From Hortaea werneckii (Eukaryota; Ascomycota; Dothideomycetes; Mycosphaerellales; Teratosphaeriaceae): 64,000 nucleotides of DNA. Under the pieces are notes generated by a model. It was not told where the DNA came from. It searched no databases and saw only the letters and a program-made list of their open reading frames with translations. This document shows positions 56,323 to 64,000 of this stretch, one piece after another (positions within the stretch are counted from its first letter, which is position 1; each line of letters opens with the position of its first letter). The stretch lies in assembly GCA_037044905.1 (NCBI GenBank), contig JBAOKB010000048.1, positions 124,001 through 188,000 on the forward strand. The letters are read 5' to 3'. The position numbers were made by a program, and so were the translations under genes.

Positions 56323-56353
<31 letters not shown>

Positions 56354-56690
56354 TTTGGGGAGGTGGACGTACACAGATCCCTCAAGCACAAACATATCCC
56401 GTCTCGGATCTTTCATGAGATTTTCGCACAGCCAGTGGATCAGGAAGGCGACATTGGAAGGGGCACCGTCCGGGGTTTTGCTCGGCAGGGAGATTCGGTG
56501 TTTGCGTTGGTCGGAGAAGAGCATTTCGAGACCACCACTTTACGTGAAAGAAGGGGGAGTTTTAAGGTTAGTATTTGTGAGCTTGATGGGGACAGGGAGA
56601 GGGGAAGGGGGTGCGTGACTGCCTTTTTCGGGGTTGGGGGACGTACGTGAATTCGACTTGGAGGTCGATTGTGTCCGGAGGGTTGCTCAT
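56050..56690 (-). CDS. URM1: ubiquitin-related modifier Urm1
   Basis: Three exons, 56690-56647, 56537-56373 and 56167-56050 (108 residues). Start MSNPPDTIDLQVEFT; both introns begin GTACGT, and frames join exactly (TGGLEMLFS, then GSVRPGVLVLIND). The protein has the beta-grasp layout and ends in STLHGG, the di-glycine tail that is thiocarboxylated by Uba4. Urm1 is the sulphur carrier for 2-thiolation of wobble uridine in tRNA-Lys, -Glu and -Gln and also a protein modifier (family knowledge). Length is slightly above the usual 99-101. Intron 2 (205 nt) carries two long C runs. Its start codon is 329 bp from that of ELP2, head to head. Confidence 0.94.
56252..56282 (-). repeat. poly(C) run of 31 nt in URM1 intron 2 (G on the plus strand)
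   Basis: Read on the URM1 sense strand: C31 followed by TTTCTTTTCTTTTTTTC. Located between the other C run and the 3' splice site at 56168, so it forms part of a very long polypyrimidine region 5' of the acceptor. Confidence 0.96.
56323..56351 (-). repeat. poly(C) run of 29 nt in URM1 intron 2 (G on the plus strand)
   Basis: Begins only about 20 nt into the intron after the GTACGT donor. On the sense strand C29 is followed by a 14-nt T run and then TTATTTCGTTATTTTG before the second C run. Confidence 0.96.
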
Positions 56691-57019
56691 GGTGGTGCCT
56701 GGACTGGTTTGATGATTTCGGTATCTTTTTATTTTCTCAATCCATATAATCGCTCCGGGCAACCGTTACAGGAAGATTAATTACTCGAATATAGAAAAGA
56801 TGGATGGGTTTGAAGGTATGGGTTACTAGGGACCGCGAATTTCCCCCCAGGGTGGCGAGTTCCCGAAACGGTATAGCGGGCAAATCCGCCCTCCAAAGTT
56901 CCTTCACGTCCCAATTCGCCAGAATTTTTTATGGATAGACATTCAATACATCTTTTTCCAATTTCTAAACAAAAAGAAGGAACTCGCCCACATGATATAA
57001 CCCACTCCCTTCCGGAAAA
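56691..57019. promoter_or_regulatory. shared divergent promoter URM1 / ELP2
   Basis: 329 bp between the two start codons, small enough for one bidirectional promoter. AT-rich centre (56715-56810, TATCTTTTTATTTTC) and a second AT-rich block 56925-57000 with ATATAACC about 25 nt before the ELP2 start. No named factor site assigned. Confidence 0.55.
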
Positions 57020-59481
57020 ATGATAAGTGCAACAGCCGCACACCCCGAATTCCTCGCCGCAGGCGGCAACAGGCATTCGTCGGCGGCAGACTGGACAACG
57101 GGACTCCTCGCCTACGGCGCGGGACACAACCTTGCGATTTGGAATCCCCAAAACGATGCGCGGAACTGCCGGCGTCACTGCACTCCTTTCGGGTCATACG
57201 GGCCATATCAACGCGGTGAAAATCGCCGACGACCTCGACGGGGAAGGCCGAAGAGGGATCCTCACGGGGGCGGCGGACAAGACCGTCAGGCTCTGGAAGG
57301 AAATGAGATCCGGATCAGACGATGATGACGACGACTCGGGGGTTCCGTTGTCGTCGTCGTCGTTTGAAGAAACGGCATGTCTGGCTGCGCACGAGGGGTC
57401 GGTGAACACGATTGCCGTGCTAGCGGGGAGCGGGATGTTCGTGACGGGGTCGGCGGACGGGATGATGAAAGTGTGGCGGTTTTCTACGGACGGGGAAGCA
57501 GGGGAAGGGGCGGAATTGATCCAATCGATTGCGCTAAAGCCGCGGTATATCCCTCTCACGGTCGCGTTGGCTTCGCTGGCAGATGGTACGATTGTGCTTG
57601 CTGTCGGGGGCACGGCTTCGCATGTGCAGTTGTACAGTAGGACGACCCTCGATGAGGGGTTCCAGCTTCAGGCTACTCTGACGGGACATGAGGGGTGGAT
57701 TCGCACGTTGGACTTTGCGAGGAAGAATGAGGACGAGCTGCTGTTGGCGTCCGGGAGTCAGGATAAATATATCCGGCTCTGGCGATTTCAACGGGGCGTT
57801 GATACGGGCGAGGATTCGCGTGATGGGGCCGCGGATCTCACTCTGGCGCTTTCTAAGAAGTCGTTGTCTAATAAGGCGCATCATGTGGGGAGTCCGAATA
57901 TGAAGTATAAGGTTGCCTTTGAAGCGCTGCTGATCGGACATGAAGACTGGGTCTACACAGCGAGATGGGCGCCTGCGACAGAGGGCAAGGACGATCTGAC
58001 GCTGTTGTCAGCATCGGCAGATAACTCGCTCAGTTTCTGGAAAGCAGATGACGCTTCGGGAGTATGGGTTTGCGAGACGCGGCTGGGAGAGATCAGTGCG
58101 CAGAAAGGTTCAACGAGTGCCACAGGAAGCACAGGAGGGTTTTGGATAGGACTGTGGCAACCGGACGGAAAGCGGTTGCAAGTCTCGGGAGGACAGGAAG
58201 CTGGCGCAGATGGAAGTATGACCCAGCCGGAGACAGTTGGGTGCAGCAAGTAGGCATAAGCGGACATACGAAGGAAGTCCAAAGCCTTGCTTGGTCGCCC
58301 GATGGATCGTACTTGCTCACTACGAGCCTTGATCAGACGACCAGCTGTTTGCGGAGTGGAAGCGCAATGGTCAAACTTCATGGCATGAGATTGCGCGACC
58401 TCAGATCCACGGCTACGATTTGAATTGCATTGACTCCCTTGGGGCGAACCAGTTCGTGTCTGGCGCCGACGAGAAGCTGCTCCGGGTCTTCAACAAGCCG
58501 AAGGCTACCGATCACTTGCTGTCGAAGCTCTCTGGGACGGCAGCGAATCAGGAAGAGCTCCCAGATGCTGCGAACATCCCTGTGCTTGGACTATCGAACA
58601 AAGCGATAGCGGCAGTGGGGGATGATGAAGGCGCGAATGGCGTGGTGGAGGGGGAGGGAGGCGAGCAGGAAGATGTAGATCCGGCGTCAGTGTTGCACAA
58701 GTCCACGCTGGACCTTGACCATCCACCTTTCGAAGATCACCTTGCCCGTCATACGCTCTGGCCTGAGCATGAAAAGCTTTACGGCCATGGCTATGAGATT
58801 TCGGCGGTGGCAGCCAGTCACGACGGCGCGCTTGTGGCCACAGCGTGTAAAGCCACGTCGATCGACCACGCCGTGATCAGACTCTACGAGACGAAGGAGT
58901 GGCGGGAGGTGAAGCCTCCGCTCAGCGCGCACAGTTTGACGGTGACCAGCTTGGCCTTTTCTGCAGATGACAAGTACCTGCTGAGCGTGGGCAGAGACAG
59001 GCAATGGGCGATCTTCGAGCGGGAGGAACAGACGTCTAGCACGTACAAATCTCTCGTCTCCGATCCAAAGGGACATTCGAGGATGATACTGGATTGCTCT
59101 TGGGCTCCTACGCAAGTGGGTCACGTCTTCGCAACTGCTGGAAGAGACAAGTCTGTGAAGATCTGGAAGCTGGAAAAGGACAAGGCAGAATGTATGACGA
59201 CTGTTGCGGCTGACGCGCCAGTGACTGCTATTGCGTTCGCACTCGGCGTGAATGCAGGAAAGGTGGATTTGGCAATGGGGATGGAGAATGGCAAGATCAA
59301 GCTTGTGGGCTTGGACGCGCAGTCTCTACAAGTCGGTGCAAGCGAGGAGCTGGTCAAGGCTGCCTGTCCATCTGCAGCTGTCAACTGTCTGCGTTGGCGA
59401 CCTGGAGGAGGGGCAGGTCACAGACAGCTGGCAGTGGCTGGTGAGGACAACGCTCTACGGATCGTGAGCATCTCGATCTGA
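57020..59481 (+). CDS. ELP2: Elongator subunit Elp2 (WD40), reading frame broken three times
   Basis: WD40 scaffold of the Elongator complex, which starts 5-carbonylmethyl modification of tRNA wobble uridines. Homology runs without gap from GGNRHSSAADWTTGLLAYG near the start to AGEDNALRIVSISI at the stop, with many WD blades (LLSGHTGHINAV, LTGHEGWIRTLDF, LIGHEDWVYTARW, ISGHTKEVQSLAW, YGHGYEISAVAAS). But the frame must change near 57150-57165 (after AIWNPQ, one extra base, possibly in CCCCAAAACG), near 58170 (after WQPDGK, one base missing in GGAAAG) and near 58343 (after DQTT, one base missing in ACCAGCTG). None leaves room for an intron. Either a decayed gene or three local sequence errors. 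As written, no frame encodes a full-length protein. Confidence 0.9.
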
Positions 59482-60973
59482 ACCCACCTGACAAGGACAA
59501 CCGTGAATGATGTACCAGCTTCGTAGGGCGCGTCGGGGTCATGTGTCAGAGATGAGGCAGAAGATTTTGAGCCAATTTACGACCATCGCTATGACCTTAC
59601 GGGTGGTGGAGCGGAGCAAAGAACCTCTGCAGACTGTTGCCTATGTGTTGGCACTGCAAGCGGCGATAATTTACAAAGAACGTTGGAAGGATCGATGGCT
59701 GGCGAATCTCATGGCTGACAACCGCCCTGTACACCGAGCCTGCCACCTGAAGGGCGAGAAGGCGTTGGAGAGGCAGGAGTCACAAGCAGAGAGCAGTTCC
59801 AACCGAGATGGAGCGCTCGCCCTCGATTTGTAGCGGTTAATTGGATGCGAGGTGACCATGTTTCAGAAGGTCGGAGAAATCGGCGAATATTATCGCCAGG
59901 TTGGCCAAGGTCGCTTGGTCGGGAGGGAAAGCCGAAGAGCCCTAGCAGCCGACCTCGGGAGGAGAGAGAGAGAGAGAGACGGGAGAGAACGCCACCCTGT
60001 GACGGAGGGAACGTTGGTCAGCAGGCTCGTCCCAGTGATGTGGGTTTGTCCGTGGTGAGAAACCTAGGAAACCTTTCGCAACGGGCGCGAAAAACGGGCC
60101 AATTTATAATGAGTACAGTAGATAATATGCACACATCTTGCATGCCAAAGCGATGACAAAGGGGGGTCATCTCTGCGTGTCTGTCTGTCTGTATCATGCT
60201 GGAACAGTCGATCGCCATCCTAATTTAAGTAATAATTTCAGCGCGCTTTTGGTTGGGCTTCGTCGAATTGCTTGGCGCCTCGCCTTCCCTTTGCCTCTGG
60301 TCCAATCCGCTGGCCCAGTCTCCGCTCGCCTCTCGCCTTACCACACCACCAACCTCTCTCCTCTTCCCCACGATCACGACTCCATCTTCCCACGACCAAC
60401 CTTCACCACACGAGCAGATTGTACGATAGGTAACGAGCAATACCCCGATATTTTTGGCTTGGGTCGTCAGCGAGCGAGCGGGCGCGCGAGAGAGAGAGAG
60501 AGAGAGATAGAGACTGAAGGAGGACTCGGGGCGTGACTGCCGCTTCCCGCCCCAGGAGAGCATCAGCCGTCGGAAGGGGCTCGAGCAAACATCGTCACTC
60601 CGCCTCGAGGTCGACTGGCTGGGTTTTTCGAACCGCCGCGCGACAACCCATCATCTACTGCGAACGTCTGGGCTTCTTCACTGAAAGCTGAGACGATACC
60701 GTCGCCCTTTGTTCCGAGTCACCCTCCCCACCCACCGACCCCGGAAAGACACCGCTCCCCCTTCAAGGCCATCAACGTTTAAGAAAGCCTCACGTGCAGT
60801 CATCCGTCGACAGTCTCCACGAGCACGCCACCCGCCTGCCAGGACCTCAGCAGCGATCTCGGGACAAAGTTTCGAACTTGACCGCCGCGACCTCGTGCTC
60901 TGGGTTTGCCCTCCAAGCCATCGAGAAAGCGACTTTGCCCTGCGAGGTAAAGTCTTGACGACACTGCGCAAAT
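59482..60973. other. intergenic region and leader of samB
   Basis: The ORF at 59507-59833 has no recognisable character. GA-repeat tracts are at about 59963-59980 and 60486-60512. Sequence 60590-60970 is C-rich with ACC/CCA patches, consistent with a long 5' UTR of samB. Confidence 0.5.
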
Positions 60974-62974
60974 ATGAGAGAGGTCAACTTCAGCATTCCG
61001 AATGCGAACAAGGCCTCGGTCGGCATCACGACCGCCCTCTACGACCGCCGAGCGTTAGATTGTACCTCCACGCTACCACTCATAAACTCTCTTAACAATC
61101 TAGCATACCTTACCACATCATCGGGGCGAATTCGCGATATTTTGACCGTCGATGGCGGCATCGAGAGGCTGGTATGCATCCTCAAGGAGGGTCGCAGCAA
61201 AGACATGATGGAGATGTGGAAGTGGAACCTTGCGTTCCAGTGCATCGTCAACATTGGCGTAAGAGGCTCAGAGCAAGTACGGACAAGGGTTGTCGAAGCG
61301 GATATGGTGCCTGTCATAGCGACGATCTTGGACAACTACTTCCAAGTGGCAGAGAAGTGCAGAGAAAGAGCAGAGCTTGAGAACAGGCGAAATTGTCCGT
61401 TTGGATCGTCAAGAGGGTTTGGGCGCTCGTCTGCACGAGCAGAGGCTGCCGATCAGCGCGCTGCGAGAGCGCGACGACATGTACCACCGCCGATCTCGAT
61501 ACCTGAACCGAGCGAGCGTCCTGAAGACGAGGAAGCAAACAGCGAAGTAACGCCAACAGGCCCGACTGCGAACTTATCACTCAGCTCTCCTCCTGACCGC
61601 GCTACGTTCCCGCGACAAAGGCACCATCACCGATCGAATGGCACGCCCCAGTTCTCGACACCAGCACCGGCCTCCGGCAGTCGCCAGAGCCAAACCTCCA
61701 CGCCCACACCAGGAGTGTCATTCAACAGTAACAGCGCCAACTCGATGTTTGGAATGCGGCCGGTGCGCGACGCCGACAGACTCCCTTCTATGGTTTCAAC
61801 TCTTAATGCCGAGCTCAGCTCTCAGCCTCAGTCACCAGCAACTCCTCACGCAACTCTTGCCCGACCTGGCAGCCCTTCTCGACAGCGTAGGCGACCATCC
61901 ATCAGGCATCAGTTGTCCAGCTCTGGATCCGATGACGATGCCAACATGGAAGAGTCTCAATCCGAAGATTCTACAGGCGGCGAGGGTCCGTCTGAGCCAG
62001 TTGTCGGCATTCAGACTGATATCGTAATGGAGGACATAGTAGATGATGAGAGCTTGCTAGAGCCTCAGCGCGACATGAATCTGGGAGCACCAGATGTGTC
62101 GAGCACAGACGACGACACCTTTAACATCACACACCGATCCGCTGCCGATGGAAGCACAGGGATCAATACTCCTGAGCAAGGACAGATTCCATTCCCACGA
62201 ACACATCAAGTCCCTCCACCCGTCAGCGCAGTCAATGCGACACCGCCGAACCTTCAACAACCCCCTACGTGGTATTCATCACGCACCTTACCCCTTGAAC
62301 GATCAGTACCCGGAAGCATTCTTGCAGCGATGCCGCGCGACGAAGACGTGCTCATGTCACTGCAACTCCTCGCGTACGTATCCAAGTACTGCAACCTACG
62401 ATCATATTTCCAGAAATCGCACCTCGTCCCACGCCTGAAGATCGGCAACGACCTCCGCCTCCTCGATCCCGACTACAGTCCAACAGCACAGCCGCCCATG
62501 ACCGAGCAAGAGCTGGAAGATGAATGGGATAACGAATTCGTGCAGAAGCCCGGCGAGAAGCCCTTCAACATCTTCCCCCTGATCGAGAAATTCACCGTCA
62601 AGCCCTCATCCTCTCGACATGCGACCCCACCGACTCCCCAGCAGGGCGACATGCAATACTGGGCCGGCGTCGTGATGCGCAACCTATGCCGCAAAGACGA
62701 CAGCCGCGGCGGCATCCGCCAATGCGCCTACTGGCAGTGCGGCAAATGGGAAGAGTACACGCGGCAATTCGCCAAGTGCAGACGGTGTCGCCGGACCAAG
62801 TACTGCAGCAAGGAGTGCCAGAAGGGCGCCTGGGGCAACCATCGGTACTGGTGCGTAGCGGCCGATCAGCAGGAAGGCGAGAGCAGCGAAAGACATCACA
62901 GGCGGCACCACCATTCCCATCGGCATCATCACCACCATAACGCCACGCCGTCCCAGGCTCAGGTCCAGCAGTAG
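60974..62974 (+). CDS. samB: MYND zinc-finger protein SamB/Mub1
   Basis: 666 residues, single exon. The N-terminus (MREVNFSIPNANKASVGITT, then ALDCTSTLPLINSLNNLAYL and VDGGIERLVCILKEGRSKD) is the Armadillo-like conserved part of the SamB/Mub1 family. The MYND finger spans about residues 584-627, with Cys/His spacing C..YWQCGKW, CRRCRRTKYCSKECQ and a final H-x3-C. Between them is a long Ser/Pro-rich and acidic disordered region, and the C-terminus is His-rich (HHRRHHHSHRHHHHH). Family role: in yeast Mub1 works with the ubiquitin ligase Ubr2 to control Rpn4; in Aspergillus samB affects septation and conidiophore development. The start agrees with the conserved N-terminus. Confidence 0.93.
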   Translation: MREVNFSIPNANKASVGITTALYDRRALDCTSTLPLINSLNNLAYLTTSSGRIRDILTVDGGIERLVCILKEGRSKDMMEMWKWNLAFQCIVNIGVRGSEQVRTRVVEADMVPVIATILDNYFQVAEKCRERAELENRRNCPFGSSRGFGRSSARAEAADQRAARARRHVPPPISIPEPSERPEDEEANSEVTPTGPTANLSLSSPPDRATFPRQRHHHRSNGTPQFSTPAPASGSRQSQTSTPTPGVSFNSNSANSMFGMRPVRDADRLPSMVSTLNAELSSQPQSPATPHATLARPGSPSRQRRRPSIRHQLSSSGSDDDANMEESQSEDSTGGEGPSEPVVGIQTDIVMEDIVDDESLLEPQRDMNLGAPDVSSTDDDTFNITHRSAADGSTGINTPEQGQIPFPRTHQVPPPVSAVNATPPNLQQPPTWYSSRTLPLERSVPGSILAAMPRDEDVLMSLQLLAYVSKYCNLRSYFQKSHLVPRLKIGNDLRLLDPDYSPTAQPPMTEQELEDEWDNEFVQKPGEKPFNIFPLIEKFTVKPSSSRHATPPTPQQGDMQYWAGVVMRNLCRKDDSRGGIRQCAYWQCGKWEEYTRQFAKCRRCRRTKYCSKECQKGAWGNHRYWCVAADQQEGESSERHHRRHHHSHRHHHHHNATPSQAQVQQ

Positions 62975-64000
62975 AAGAACGTCTAACTGCTGACGGAAGC
63001 GTTGGGGAGAGAGGAAAAAGGAAAGGGAAAAGGACACAAGGCCTCTTCAAATTTTCTCAATGCTTTTTTTTTTTTTTGTGAAGTTAAACAGCTCCTCCTT
63101 CCCTTATACGGCGGAAACCACATTCTTCGAATCACACCCCCCAAATCCATACGGAAAATATTCCCCCTTCGGCAAAGCATGAATACCATAGGCATAGCGC
63201 GGCGTTTGCTTCTTCTCCTTCTTTCTATCAAGGGACTCTACTACACAATAACAACAAAGAGGAAGCGTTGTTTTTTCGGCGCAAGAGAAATAGGATTACC
63301 CGTTCGAACGTCCCTTTTTTTTTTCCCCCTGTCTTTTTTCACGAAAGCAGATCTCTGCGCAACGGCCTGGCTTTTCCAACCATGCAATCGTCTCCTGTTT
63401 CCTTTTTTCTTTTTGCCTTACGAGTCGAGGAGGTGTTTCGATGGCGTAGGAATTGAGGTTCAAGGTCTGTCGAAGAGGGGGAATTGGGGGAAATAGTGGT
63501 TAATGGTACTTTGTGGGAGCGGGACTCGAGATGAGAGTTGTCTTTCTATCTGGGGGAAGGGGCTAAGGGACAGGGAGGGATTTGGGAGTCTGCTGTTGGG
63601 CCCGTCTTTCTTACCTAGGTAGGGGAGGATTAGGCGATTGCGAAGCATGGGGGTTATTGGTGCGTAATGTTATTAGCGAAGTAGGGATACCTTTACGAAG
63701 AAAGAGGGAGAGAGGGAGGAGAGTTTGTACCTAGGTAGTTGGTGGTGTTGTGAGGAATGTGAATGTTTGCTTTTTCCGACTTTACTTTGGTTCTTTTCCA
63801 TTTCCGTGCTCTAATCTACTGTCCGAGAAGAAGGTACTTGACGGCGAAAGAGCGTCGCCGATCATCACGTGGCAAGATCGTTAGAAAAAAACGCTCACGG
63901 CTGTTGATGGATAGGCTCACCAGAGAAAGTTACGGCTCCCGCAAAGCTTGTGCTCGGCAGGGCTGTTGTGGCTGTGGAGGTGCGCAGACACAACCCACCC
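62975..64000. other. 3' flank of samB
   Basis: No supportable gene to the window end. Contains T-runs at 63065-63077 and 63316-63325. Two copies of TACCTAGGTAG at 63614-63624 and 63729-63739 form a short palindromic direct repeat. Confidence 0.5.

Noticed and set aside
59507..59833. 108-residue ORF after ELP2
   Set aside because: No conserved features. It lies where the ELP2 3' UTR is expected and its start has no supporting context.

Overview
This window is nuclear DNA of a filamentous ascomycete (Pezizomycotina). The evidence is short GT-AG introns, many of them 50-120 bp, long single-exon genes, and clear fungal orthologues (SamB, an NimE-type B cyclin, Taf14, Zn2Cys6 regulators, a naphthol-reductase-type SDR). 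A Dothideomycete is plausible from the overall flavour of the proteins, but that is inference. I see no prokaryotic, viral or intact transposon genes, no CRISPR and no tRNA that I can support.

Layout. 0-5 kb: the 3' 4.8 kb of RRP5 (ribosome biogenesis), cut by the window edge. 5.4-8.3 kb: a large single-pass membrane protein of unknown function. 8.3-9.8 kb: a convergent spacer with two very long poly(C) runs. 9.8-13.2 kb: TAF14 (-) divergent from a PPPDE-thioredoxin-PUL fusion protein (+). 13.2-16.0 kb: an unresolved, gene-poor stretch. 16.0-19.7 kb: a Ser/Thr-rich single-pass membrane protein and an SDR of the 17beta-HSD/ketoreductase type. 20-24.6 kb (minus): a 2EXR-type protein, a doubtful ORF and a Zn2Cys6 transcription factor. 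24.6-27.9 kb: mostly non-coding, with one orphan Ser-rich ORF. 28-37.3 kb: a glycine-zipper protein, an F-box/RCC1 protein, LSM3 (-), and a PPR-type mitochondrial protein whose tail is built on a G-rich minisatellite. 37.9-44.1 kb (minus): a Cyk3-like transglutaminase-core protein and a regulator with a C-terminal Zn2Cys6 cluster. 46.9-49 kb: cyclin B. 50.8-55.7 kb: a naphthol-reductase-like SDR, a SurE-like phosphatase and an unknown coiled-coil protein. 56-59.5 kb: URM1 (-) and ELP2 (+), head to head. 61-63 kb: samB.

The most interesting local organisation is the URM1/ELP2 pair. These encode the two arms (2-thiolation and Elongator) that make mcm5s2U at tRNA wobble uridines, and they share a 329-bp intergenic region. 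In this sequence ELP2 also carries three uncompensated single-base frame breaks, and URM1 intron 2 carries two poly(C) runs of about 30 nt. Runs of 18-37 C or G recur in non-coding DNA across the window, usually followed on the C strand by a T-rich tract. They are a distinctive feature of this genome, or possibly of its assembly.

Exon models below were built by hand from splice-site consensus and reading-frame continuity. Where phase and protein homology agree (TAF14, LSM3, URM1, SurE-like, SDR, both Zn2Cys6 genes, glycine-zipper protein) they are strong. Gene names rest on recognising families by eye, without any database search.
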